A stretch of 29,661 bases of DNA from Desulfobulbaceae bacterium (GTDB lineage Bacteria > Desulfobacterota > Desulfobulbia > Desulfobulbales > Desulfurivibrionaceae). Made by a program: the position numbers and the translations under genes. The notes below the pieces were generated by a model. It was not told the origin of the DNA and made no database searches. It was given only the letters and a program-made list of their open reading frames with translations. Shown piece by piece: positions 1 to 7,688 of this stretch (within the stretch, counting starts at the first letter, position 1; every line of letters starts with the position of its first letter). The stretch is taken from positions 12,093-41,753 of the forward strand of contig DOZO01000018.1 in assembly GCA_003517965.1 (NCBI GenBank). The letters are read 5' to 3'.

Positions 1-22
1 TCTGCGGCACTGCTGAACAGTT
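1..22 (-). repeat. IS66-like terminal repeat, partial copy at window edge
   Basis: The reverse complement of these bases begins AACTGTTCAGCAGTGCCG and continues CAGA. The first 18 bases are identical to 27191-27208. The copy there has six extra bases (ATAACG) before CAGA. The orientation puts the body of any element to the left, outside the window. The related copy at 26526-26663 begins GTAAGCG, the tip typical of IS66-family elements, so this is probably the right end of such an element or of a miniature derivative. Bases 23-73 hold only the nuoH leader. Confidence 0.5.
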
Positions 23-73
23 TTATGTTGCGGTGGTTGTGTTTGATTATGGTAGTTCCCAAGGAGCTTCGTT

Positions 74-1084
74 ATGACTTTGGATCCTGAAATAATAAGG
101 TTGCTGGCCTTCCTGGTGGGAGTAATCGCCTTCGCCTCCTTTAACGCCGCCTACCTGGTCTGGCTGGAACGGAAAGAGGCCGCCCATATCCAGCGGCGGA
201 TCGGCCCCAAGGAAGTAGGCCCCTTTGGCTTGCTCCAGCCTCTGGTTGACGGCATCAAGCTGATGACCAAGCAGCTTATTGTTCCGGCCGGGGTTGATCC
301 AGTATTGTTCAAGATCGCCCCGATCCTGGTCATGGTTCCGGCGATCATGAGTTTCGTGACCATTCCTTTCAGTGAAACCTTGGTGGCGAGGAATCTTGAT
401 CTCGGCCTGCTGGTGATCTCTGCCTTTGCCTCGGTGAATTTCCTCGGGCTTCTCCTTGGCGCTTGGGGTTCGCGCAACAAGTATGCGGTTATCTCCGCTG
501 GTCGTGCCTTTTCACAGAACGTGGCTTACGAGATTCCCATGCTGGTCATAGTGGTTACCTTGGTTATGGTCAGCGGTACCATGAATCTCACCGAGATCGT
601 TGGCTTGCAGATGGGCGGTTTCTGGCACTGGAATATCCTTAACCTTGCCGCCAGCCCCCTGATGCCGGTGGCCTTTCTGATCTTCTTTGTCTGTATGCTG
701 GCAGAGACCAACCGAGCACCTTTTGACATGTCTGAGGCAGAGAGCGAGTTGGTCGCCGGGGCCTTTACCGAATACTCTGGGATGGGCTTCGGCGTCTTTT
801 TTATGGGCGAGTATGCTAATATCGTTATCGGGGCCTGTGTGGCCACCATCCTTTTCCTGGGTGGCTGGCACAGTCCGTTCCCGGATACGATTCCATTTTT
901 CGGGGCCTCGAGCGTGATTTGGTTTCTTCTGAAAATGTATTTTATTATTTTCACCGTTATCTGGATCCGCTGGACCTTTCCCCGCACCACCTTTTACGGG
1001 TTGCTCAATCTTTCCTGGAAGATTCTGATCCCGATCTCCTTTGTTAACCTGATTCTCACCAGCGCCATGTTGAAGGTTTTTTAG
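74..1084 (+). CDS. nuoH: NADH-quinone oxidoreductase subunit H (complex I)
   Basis: NuoH is the membrane subunit that joins the quinone-binding peripheral arm to the antiporter arm of complex I. The 336-aa length fits the family (about 325 aa). Two family blocks are clear: the basic loop around residues 32-63 (ERKEAAHIQRRIGPKEVGPF), and the acidic quinone-site loop starting at residues 210-218 (AETNRAPFD), followed by a Glu-rich stretch. About eight hydrophobic segments are visible. An AAGGAG ribosome site lies 8 bases before the ATG. It is the first gene of the block in this window, and nuoI starts two bases after its stop. Upstream nuo genes are not in view; the DNA just before it contains a mobile-element-like repeat, so whether the operon continues upstream is unknown. 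Confidence 0.97.
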   Translation: MTLDPEIIRLLAFLVGVIAFASFNAAYLVWLERKEAAHIQRRIGPKEVGPFGLLQPLVDGIKLMTKQLIVPAGVDPVLFKIAPILVMVPAIMSFVTIPFSETLVARNLDLGLLVISAFASVNFLGLLLGAWGSRNKYAVISAGRAFSQNVAYEIPMLVIVVTLVMVSGTMNLTEIVGLQMGGFWHWNILNLAASPLMPVAFLIFFVCMLAETNRAPFDMSEAESELVAGAFTEYSGMGFGVFFMGEYANIVIGACVATILFLGGWHSPFPDTIPFFGASSVIWFLLKMYFIIFTVIWIRWTFPRTTFYGLLNLSWKILIPISFVNLILTSAMLKVF

Positions 1085-1086
1085 CC

Positions 1087-1581
1087 ATGATTGACTATCT
1101 CAAAGAGGTTATCAGCGGGACCTGGAGCTTGTTTGTCGGCTTAGGGATTACCATCAGGTATTTTTTTCAGCCGGTGGTGACGGTGCAGTATCCGTACCAG
1201 ACCCTGCCTATGGCCCCGCGTTTTCGGGGCCATATAGAATTGGTGAAGGATGAGGAAACCGGTGAGACAAGGTGCATCGTCTGCGGTATGTGTCAGAAGG
1301 CCTGTCCTTCGCATTGCATCACAGTGAATGGTGAAAAGCGTGAAGGAGTGCAAGGGAAGGTGCTGACCGAGTATACCCTCGATTTTACCAGATGCAGCCT
1401 GTGCGGGCTCTGTGTCGAAAGCTGTACGCCCAAGGCAATCACCTTTTCCAAGGATTATAATCTCGCTGGCCTCAGCAAGGAAGCGTATATCTTTGATCTT
1501 AAAGCTGAGTTGAGCAGCTTGCCTGCTCAAACGAAACTTATGCCCTTTGGGTGCAAAAATCGTCTGGAGGCAAAGAACTGA
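1087..1581 (+). CDS. nuoI: NADH-quinone oxidoreductase subunit I, 2x[4Fe-4S] ferredoxin-like
   Basis: NuoI is the peripheral-arm subunit that carries clusters N6a and N6b and passes electrons toward N2 and quinone. Two complete CxxCxxCxxxC motifs are present: Cys63, 66, 69, 73 (CIVCGMCQKACP) and Cys103, 106, 109, 113 (CSLCGLCVESCT). The N-terminal 40 residues form the amphipathic membrane-associated stretch usual in the family. The length of 164 aa is normal. The gene follows nuoH by two bases and its stop overlaps the nuoJ start in a TGATG arrangement, so translation is probably coupled. No clear Shine-Dalgarno precedes the ATG. Confidence 0.97.
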   Translation: MIDYLKEVISGTWSLFVGLGITIRYFFQPVVTVQYPYQTLPMAPRFRGHIELVKDEETGETRCIVCGMCQKACPSHCITVNGEKREGVQGKVLTEYTLDFTRCSLCGLCVESCTPKAITFSKDYNLAGLSKEAYIFDLKAELSSLPAQTKLMPFGCKNRLEAKN

Positions 1582-2108
1582 TGATCTCCCTGTTCACGGC
1601 AGAAGGCCTTTCCGGCCTCTTGTTTCTCGGTTTTATCGGGCTGACCCTGGCTGGAGCCCTGATTGCCACCAACGCCCGTAGCCTGATCCGCAGTGTGGCC
1701 GGGCTGGCCCTCTGCTTTCTTGGGATAGCCGGATTCTACTACTATCTCAACAGTCCCTTTGTCGCCCTGATGCAGATTCTTATCTATGTGGGCGGTGTCT
1801 GTGTCACCATTATCTTTGCCGTTATGCTGGCTGGATCTTCGGAGGTAAATAAGGTGAGCCGACACAACGTGTTGGTCGGTCCCCTGGCTTTTCTGGTCAG
1901 TGGTCTTTTGGTCTGGGGGTTGGCGGGTCTGGCTTTAAAAACTGAATGGCATTCTTCCATTTTTTATGTGGAGAACTGGGGGACGGTTGCAAATCTTGGT
2001 CAGTCACTGCTTACCACCTACAGCATGAGCTTTGAGTTGATTTCTGTGGTCTTGCTGGTGGCGGTGGTTGGTTCGCTGGTCCTGGCCCGGCAGGGGAGGG
2101 ATAAATGA
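1581..2108 (+). CDS. nuoJ: NADH-quinone oxidoreductase subunit J
   Basis: NuoJ is a five-helix membrane subunit of complex I that lies between NuoH and the antiporter subunits. The chosen start (MISLFTAEGL) overlaps the nuoI stop by one base and has GGAGG 10 bases upstream; the open frame extends further upstream inside nuoI without a ribosome site. The product is 175 aa (family about 170-200). The conserved third-helix block is visible as residues near LMQILIYVGGVCVTIIFAVML. The last codons overlap the nuoK start by four bases (ATGA). Confidence 0.95.
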   Translation: MISLFTAEGLSGLLFLGFIGLTLAGALIATNARSLIRSVAGLALCFLGIAGFYYYLNSPFVALMQILIYVGGVCVTIIFAVMLAGSSEVNKVSRHNVLVGPLAFLVSGLLVWGLAGLALKTEWHSSIFYVENWGTVANLGQSLLTTYSMSFELISVVLLVAVVGSLVLARQGRDK

Positions 2109-2434
2109 TGGATATTCTTCTACTCAGCAACAGTCTGCACACCTATCTGGTTATCGCTGCCCTGCTTTTTGGTATTGGCATCTACGGTCTGGTGCAGCGT
2201 CAGAACTTCATCGGCATGTTGATTTCGGCGGAACTGATTTTGAGCGGGGCTTCTCTTAACTTCATGGCTTTTAACCATTTTCTGGCTCCAGATCCCACGG
2301 TTGGCCAGATCTTCACCCTGTTTATCATGGCCATTGCCGCTGCCGAGGTGGCCATTGCTTTGAGTATAATCATTGCCGTCTACCGGAACTACAAATCCAT
2401 CGACACTGAAGATGTCACGGATCTGCAAGGTTAG
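2105..2434 (+). CDS. nuoK: NADH-quinone oxidoreductase subunit K
   Basis: NuoK is a small three-helix subunit that provides buried glutamates on the central proton axis of complex I. The product is 109 aa and both key acids are present: Glu43 (in MLISAELIL) and Glu81 (in AAAEVAIAL), matching Glu36 and Glu72 of the E. coli protein. Two adjacent ATG codons (2105 and 2108) are possible starts; the first makes a 4-base overlap with nuoJ. It is followed by a 114-base gap, the longest within the nuo block. Confidence 0.95.
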   Translation: MMDILLLSNSLHTYLVIAALLFGIGIYGLVQRQNFIGMLISAELILSGASLNFMAFNHFLAPDPTVGQIFTLFIMAIAAAEVAIALSIIIAVYRNYKSIDTEDVTDLQG

Positions 2435-2548
2435 GGGCTGTTAATGGATAAAATGTGCTTTTCAGTTTATTCAGTTACAGCCCTTTATGCCGTTCGCGTC
2501 ATTTTCAAGTCAAGGTTGTTTTATGAACAACGGCTTAGAAAGGAATAA
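2435..2548 (+). other. Gap inside the nuo operon with small inverted repeats
   Basis: There is no coding sequence here. Two weak inverted repeats are visible: GGGCTGT just after the nuoK stop pairing with ACAGCCC near 2475, and GTTGTT/AACAAC around 2515-2531. Neither has a T-run, so neither looks like a terminator. An AGAAAGGA ribosome site for the next gene sits at the end. The gap separates the core NuoHIJK genes from the antiporter-type genes. Confidence 0.35.
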
Positions 2549-4057
2549 ATGATGGATACAATCGTTTCCGTAAAACCGTTGCTCGCCATACTCACGGCCC
2601 TGGCCGGGTCAGTTCTGGTGATGATGTCCGGTCGCAAGCCCAATGTCAGGGAAACATGGTCTTTTGTCGCGGCGGTGACCATGTTTGGCATTATCGCCTC
2701 GATGATTACCACCGTTGCCCCGGCACCCATGGGCGATGGCAAAACCATTGTCTGTCAGCTGTTTCAGCTCCTGCCGGGGCTTTCCATAACCTTGCGGGTT
2801 GACGCCTTTTCCATGATTTTTGCCTTGGCTGCCTCTTTTCTCTGGATGCTGGCGGTGTTTTATTCCCTTGGCTACATGCGGGGGCTCAACGAGCATGCTC
2901 AGACCCGGTTCAACGCCTGTTTTGCTCTGGCCTTGTTTGGTGCTATCGGCGTGGCTTTTTCCGACAATCTTTTCACCCTCTATCTCTTCTACGAGATCGT
3001 CAGCGTCTGTACCTACCCACTGGTTGCTCATCATCAGGATGAAGAGGGCTATGAAGGGGCGAAAAAGTATATCATCTATCTGACCACCACGGCCAAGGGT
3101 CTGGTGCTGCCGGCGATGATTCTTATCTATGTGCTCACCGGCACCCTTGATTTTGCCGATAATATCCGCACCGGCATTTTCTCCGGCGGCACCGTTGATG
3201 CCCATGGCGCTCTGGTGACCATGCTCTACATCTTCTGTATTCTGGGCTTTGCCAAAAACGGGATCATGCCTTTTCACAACTGGCTTCCCGGGGCGATGGT
3301 GGCCCCGACTCCGGTCTCCGCCTTGTTGCATGCGGTGGCCGTGGTCAAGGTCGGGGTGTTCTGCACCACCAGGGTTATGCTCTATGTCTTCGGTACCGAC
3401 CTGATGCAGGGCTTGAATCTTGGTATCCCCACCGCCTACTTTGTCTCCTTTACCATCCTGGTGGCCTCGATCATCGCCCTGTCCAAGGACAATCTCAAGG
3501 CGCGGTTGGCCTACTCCACGGTGAGCCAACTTTCCTATATCATCCTCGGGGTGGCTCTCCTTACCCCCAGCGGTATTCAGGGCGGCTTGATTCATATCGC
3601 CAATCATGCCTTTGCCAAGATCACCCTCTTCTTCTGTGCTGGCGCCATCTATGTGGCTACCCATAAAAAGAACATCTCGGAGATGAGTGGTCTGGGTCGG
3701 GCCATGCCTTTTACCTTTGGGGCCTTTGCTATCGCCTCGCTCAGTATGATTGGCGCGCCGCCGGTGGCTGGTTTTGTCACTAAATGGAAACTCCTGGTCG
3801 GGACTATGGAAATGGAGTCGCATTATATCGGCATTTTGCTGGTGCTCTTGGCCAGCACCCTGCTTAACGTGGCCTACTTCGCCCCGGTTACCTATCGGGC
3901 CTTCTTTGGCAAACGTCCGGAGGGCGAAGTTGAGGCAGGGATCAGGGAGGCGCCCCTGGCCATGGTGGTGCCCATCATGATTGCCGCGGTAATCTCGGTG
4001 TTTATTGGCATCTACCCTGATTTTATGATGAACTTTGTCAAGGCGGTGACGGGATGA
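2549..4057 (+). CDS. MrpD/NuoL-type proton-translocating antiporter subunit (first of two)
   Basis: This is a polytopic proton-conducting membrane protein of 502 aa from the NuoL/NuoM/NuoN/MrpD family (Proton_antipo_M). It is in the place where nuoL is expected but is about 100 aa shorter than classical NuoL and lacks the long C-terminal lateral helix. The proton-path residues are present: Glu149 in helix 5 (LFYEIVSV), Lys236 in helix 7 (FAKNGIMPFHNWLPGAM), the following HAVAVVKVGVF segment, and Lys357 in the HAFAKITLFF segment of helix 12. Best resemblance is to MrpD-like subunits. Two ATGs (2549, 2552) follow an AGGAATAA leader. It overlaps the next gene by four bases. Whether it should be called nuoL is a naming choice. 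Confidence 0.88.
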   Translation: MMDTIVSVKPLLAILTALAGSVLVMMSGRKPNVRETWSFVAAVTMFGIIASMITTVAPAPMGDGKTIVCQLFQLLPGLSITLRVDAFSMIFALAASFLWMLAVFYSLGYMRGLNEHAQTRFNACFALALFGAIGVAFSDNLFTLYLFYEIVSVCTYPLVAHHQDEEGYEGAKKYIIYLTTTAKGLVLPAMILIYVLTGTLDFADNIRTGIFSGGTVDAHGALVTMLYIFCILGFAKNGIMPFHNWLPGAMVAPTPVSALLHAVAVVKVGVFCTTRVMLYVFGTDLMQGLNLGIPTAYFVSFTILVASIIALSKDNLKARLAYSTVSQLSYIILGVALLTPSGIQGGLIHIANHAFAKITLFFCAGAIYVATHKKNISEMSGLGRAMPFTFGAFAIASLSMIGAPPVAGFVTKWKLLVGTMEMESHYIGILLVLLASTLLNVAYFAPVTYRAFFGKRPEGEVEAGIREAPLAMVVPIMIAAVISVFIGIYPDFMMNFVKAVTG

Positions 4058-4305
4058 TCGTGAAACTGATTGATTTTTTTCGTGACCGTTTGCCCCTGGT
4101 CATCCGTCTGTCCTATGTCGGGTTGACGTTGCTGGTGGTCTGGGATGTTTTTTTTGTCTCCAAAGAACATGCCCATACCGCGGTGGAGCATATTCCAGGT
4201 TTTTGGGCGGGATTCGGCTTTGTCGCCTGTGTGCTGATCATCATTGTTTCCAAGTGGTACGGCCATCTGGGAATCATGACCCGTGAGGATTATTATGATA
4301 AATGA
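4054..4305 (+). CDS. Small two-helix membrane protein between the two antiporter subunits
   Basis: This is an 83-aa protein with two predicted membrane helices (about residues 17-35 and 49-66), separated by a short polar loop with His and Glu. The C-terminal block WYGHLGIMTREDYYD is hydrophilic and looks conserved, but I do not recognise a named family. The start overlaps the preceding gene by four bases (ATGA) and the end overlaps the next by 11 bases, so it is co-translated with both MrpD-like subunits. A role as accessory or linker subunit between the two, analogous to the small MrpF/MrpG-type proteins, is inference from position only. Confidence 0.8.
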   Translation: MIVKLIDFFRDRLPLVIRLSYVGLTLLVVWDVFFVSKEHAHTAVEHIPGFWAGFGFVACVLIIIVSKWYGHLGIMTREDYYDK

Positions 4306-6091
4306 TTTATGGCTGCACCCGGCTCTGATCCTCATTGTTGGCGCCTTTATTCTGCCGTTTCTGCCGCAATGGCTCAAACGGCCCTATCTGGTGATTGTTC
4401 CTACCCTGGCCTTTCTCTCTGTATTGTCCATGCAGGGACAGCACGGCACTTTCGGGGTGATCAGTTTTCTCGACCAGAATCTCATTTTTGGCCGGGTTGA
4501 TTCCCTGAGTATGGTTTTTGCCTACATCATGACCCTGATGTGCATCATCGGCACTATCTACGGTCTGCATGTGGAGGAGGATTTTCAGCATGTCGCGGCC
4601 TGGCTCTATGTGGCTGGCTCGCTGGGGGTTATCTTCTGCGGCGATTATCTGGTGCTTTTTCTCTTCTGGGAGCTGATGGCCTTTGCTTCGGTCTTCCTGG
4701 TCTGGTTTCGCAGACGGCCCGAATCTCTGGCGGTGGGCTACCGCTACCTGCTGGTGCATACCGCTGGTGGCCTTGCTCTGCTGGCAGGGCTCGTGCTTCG
4801 TTATCAGGCCACCGGCGGTGATCTCTCCTTCGGCCCTATCGGCGTGGGCAGCCCGAGTCTGTCCACCTACCTGATTCTGATCGGCTTTCTCTTGAACGCC
4901 GCAGTGCCGCCTTTTCATGCCTGGCTGCCGGACGCCTACGGGGAAGCAACGGTGAGCGGCGCGGTCTTCATGTGCGCTTTCACCACCAAAACCGCTGTTT
5001 ACGCCCTGGCCCGGGCCTTTGCCGGGATGGAGATCCTGGTGCCGCTCGGCGTCTGCATGGCCCTCTACGGGGTGGTTTACGCGGTGCTTGAAAACGATGC
5101 CCGCAGGCTTTTAGCCTATCATATCATCAGTCAGGTCGGCTACATGGTGGCCGGGGTGGGGATCGGCACCGAGCTTGCCATCAACGGCACCTGTGCCCAT
5201 GCCTTTGCCCACATCCTCTATAAGGGGTTGTTGTTCATGGGTTGTGGTTCGGTGCTGCACATGACCGGGAAAAGCAAGTTCAGCGAACTGGGTGGTCTCT
5301 ATAAAAAAATGCCTATGGCCTTTGTCTTCACCATGATCGGGGGGCTTTCCATCTCCGCCTTTCCGCTCTTTTCCGGGTTTGTCAGCAAGGCGATGATTGT
5401 GGCGTCTGGCTTTGAGGTCCATAACTACTGGGCCGCATTCTTGTTGACCCTGGCCTCGGCAGGTACCTTTCTCCACACCGGACTCAAGGTGCCGTATTTT
5501 ATCTGGTTTGGCAAAAACAACTGCAGCCAGGAGACCTGGGACAAGGCCGCTGATCCGCCCTGGAACATGCAGCTGGGCATGGGGATTGCCGCCTTTCTCT
5601 GCATACTGATCGGCAGCTACACCCCGTATCTCTATCAGATGCTGCCCTATCCCCAGGTTGCCGCAGGCTACCATCCATATACCGCCTACCATCTTTCAGA
5701 GACCTTGCAGATTCTTCTCTTTACCGCGCTGGGTTTCTTCCTGCTCATCAAGAAGCTGGCCCCGGAGCCCACGATCAGCATTGATCTGGACTGGTTCTAT
5801 CGCTTGGGTGGGCGCGGTTTTCTCTGGCTTGCCCAGAAGCCTATTCAGTGGGCGGACAGTTGTGTCAGTGAGGGATACCGCTATGTTGGTCTGATTCCCT
5901 TGATGACCATGGCCCGGTTCTGGTCCTGGTTTGACTGGCATGCCATCGACGGGGTGGTTGACGGCCTGGCAAAATCGGTGCGCGGCATAGGCTCCCTGGC
6001 CAGACGGACGCAGAGCGGTAAGTTGCAGTACAACATTTTTTATACGGTATCCCTGGTCGCTGTTGCGCTCGTTTTATACGTATTTGCCTAA
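4295..6091 (+). CDS. MrpD-like proton/cation antiporter subunit with long C-terminal extension (second of two)
   Basis: This 598-aa polytopic protein belongs to the same antiporter family. I chose ATG 4295 (MINDLWLHPAL) because GAGG lies 6 bases upstream; a GTG at 4283 is a less likely alternative. Glu126 (LFWELMAF) is the helix-5 acid, Lys232 (TTKTAVYAL) is in helix 8 and Lys310 (HILYKGLLF) in helix 12. The helix-7 lysine five residues before the PFHAWLPDA motif is replaced by Asn201. The C-terminal 120 residues include an amphipathic stretch (around DLDWFYRLGGRGF) and a final hydrophobic helix, recalling the NuoL/MrpA tail. It may supply the lateral element that the preceding subunit lacks. 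Confidence 0.87.
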   Translation: MINDLWLHPALILIVGAFILPFLPQWLKRPYLVIVPTLAFLSVLSMQGQHGTFGVISFLDQNLIFGRVDSLSMVFAYIMTLMCIIGTIYGLHVEEDFQHVAAWLYVAGSLGVIFCGDYLVLFLFWELMAFASVFLVWFRRRPESLAVGYRYLLVHTAGGLALLAGLVLRYQATGGDLSFGPIGVGSPSLSTYLILIGFLLNAAVPPFHAWLPDAYGEATVSGAVFMCAFTTKTAVYALARAFAGMEILVPLGVCMALYGVVYAVLENDARRLLAYHIISQVGYMVAGVGIGTELAINGTCAHAFAHILYKGLLFMGCGSVLHMTGKSKFSELGGLYKKMPMAFVFTMIGGLSISAFPLFSGFVSKAMIVASGFEVHNYWAAFLLTLASAGTFLHTGLKVPYFIWFGKNNCSQETWDKAADPPWNMQLGMGIAAFLCILIGSYTPYLYQMLPYPQVAAGYHPYTAYHLSETLQILLFTALGFFLLIKKLAPEPTISIDLDWFYRLGGRGFLWLAQKPIQWADSCVSEGYRYVGLIPLMTMARFWSWFDWHAIDGVVDGLAKSVRGIGSLARRTQSGKLQYNIFYTVSLVAVALVLYVFA

Positions 6092-6118
6092 TTTTTATTA
6101 TTGCCGAGGATAATGGGA

Positions 6119-7642
6119 ATGGATTTTTTGATAATGAATGAGATGGGGTTTCCCATTCTGAGTGCCCTGATTTTTATGCCCTTGGTCGGTGCCCTGATCT
6201 TATTATGTATTCCCGGAGATACAGCGGCCAAGAACTGGACGCTGCTGGTGACCGTGGCCACGGCGCTGCTTTCCCTGTCTCTTTACAGAAATTTTGATGC
6301 GACCACCGCTCAATATCAGTTTGGCGAGCACGCCTCCTGGATATCTGCTCTCAATATCAACTATACTTTGGGGATCGACGGAATTTCCCTGCTGCTGGTT
6401 CTGCTGACGACCTGCATCATGCCCCTCTGCGTTCTTGGGTCATGGCGGTACATCGACAAGCGGGTCAAGGAATTCATGATCTGCCTGTTGCTCATGGAAA
6501 CCTCAATGCTTGGGGTGTTCATGGCATTAGATTTCATCCTTTTTTACCTGTTGTGGGAGGCGATGCTTATCCCCATGTACCTGTTGATCGCGGTTTGGGG
6601 TGGCCCTCGCAAGGTGTATGCTTCGACCAAGTTTTTTCTCTATACCCTGGCTGGTTCGGTGTTGCTTCTGGTGGCGATTATCGGCCTCTATCTCGACCAG
6701 GGGACCTTTAGTATTCCCACCTTGATGGGGCAGGATTATTCCATCACCTTCCAGGTTGTGGTTTTCCTCGCCTTCTTTCTGGCCTTTGCCATCAAGGTGC
6801 CGATGTTTCCCTTCCATACCTGGCTGCCCGCCGCCCATGTTGAGGCGCCTACCGCCGGTAGCGTCATTCTGGCCTCGATTCTGCTGAAAATGGGAACCTA
6901 CGGTTTTTTGCGCTTTTGCCTGCCCATAACCCCGGAAGCCACCTTGATCTTCGTGCCCTATATCCTGTGGCTCTCGGTGGTTGGCATTCTGTACGGGGGC
7001 TTTACCGCCCTGGCCCAGCAGGATATGAAAAAACTTATCGCCTATTCCAGCGTCGGGCATATGGGCTTTGTCACCCTTGGTATCTTCGTCCTTAACCAGC
7101 AGGGGATTGAAGGGGCGCTCCTGCAGATGATCAATCACGGCGTCACCACCGGCGCGCTTTTTTTCTGTGTGGGGATGATCTATGAGCGAACCCATAGCCG
7201 GGAATTGGACGCCGCTGCTGGGCTGGGCAAATTCATGCCTATTTATGTGACCTTTCTGGCATTTTTCTCGCTTTCCTCCCTGGCCTTCCCTGGCACCAAC
7301 AGCTTTGTCGGGGAATTTCTGATCCTGGTCGGCGGCTTTGCCAACAACAAGATCGTGACGGCCTTTGCTATTCCTGGCGCGGTGCTGGCTGCTGCTTATA
7401 TGTTTCGTATGTTGCAGCGGGTGGTTTGGGGCAGGCCAGTGAATCCGGATCATTCCGGGTTGTCTGATCTTAATCTCCGGGAAATGGCGACCCTTGCTCC
7501 CTTGCTCGTTTTTGTTTTCTGGATAGGTCTGTCTCCGGGGCCGTTTTTAAAGGTGATGCATGTGAGCGTTACTCATTTAATTGAGCAGGTCGGGGGTGGG
7601 TCGGGTGGTGCGGTTTCTATAGCAAGGCTGATGATTCCGTAA
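6119..7642 (+). CDS. nuoM: NADH-quinone oxidoreductase subunit M
   Basis: NuoM is an antiporter-like proton-pumping subunit of complex I. The product is 507 aa, the usual length. Glu147 (LLWEAMLIPMYL) is the conserved helix-5 acid, and Lys226 (FAIKVPMFPFHTWLPAAH) the helix-7 lysine, followed by the EAPTAGSVILASILLKMGTYG block that is diagnostic for NuoM. The frame is open from TTG 6101, but GAGGA at 6106-6110 fits ATG 6119 (8-base spacing) better than ATG 6113. It lies 27 bases after the MrpD-like gene and 46 bases before nuoN. Confidence 0.96.
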   Translation: MDFLIMNEMGFPILSALIFMPLVGALILLCIPGDTAAKNWTLLVTVATALLSLSLYRNFDATTAQYQFGEHASWISALNINYTLGIDGISLLLVLLTTCIMPLCVLGSWRYIDKRVKEFMICLLLMETSMLGVFMALDFILFYLLWEAMLIPMYLLIAVWGGPRKVYASTKFFLYTLAGSVLLLVAIIGLYLDQGTFSIPTLMGQDYSITFQVVVFLAFFLAFAIKVPMFPFHTWLPAAHVEAPTAGSVILASILLKMGTYGFLRFCLPITPEATLIFVPYILWLSVVGILYGGFTALAQQDMKKLIAYSSVGHMGFVTLGIFVLNQQGIEGALLQMINHGVTTGALFFCVGMIYERTHSRELDAAAGLGKFMPIYVTFLAFFSLSSLAFPGTNSFVGEFLILVGGFANNKIVTAFAIPGAVLAAAYMFRMLQRVVWGRPVNPDHSGLSDLNLREMATLAPLLVFVFWIGLSPGPFLKVMHVSVTHLIEQVGGGSGGAVSIARLMIP

Positions 7643-7688
7643 AGGCAATTTTCTTAGGGTTTTAAGTACCTTATCTAAAGGATATAAA

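Noticed and set aside
2609..3823. 404-codon open frame on the minus strand opposite the first MrpD-like gene
   Set aside because: His/Gly/Asp-rich low-quality translation with no domain and no membrane segments; it is the antisense shadow of a clear antiporter gene.
6527..7453. 308-codon open frame on the minus strand opposite nuoM
   Set aside because: Same composition bias as other antisense frames; nuoM on the plus strand explains the conservation.
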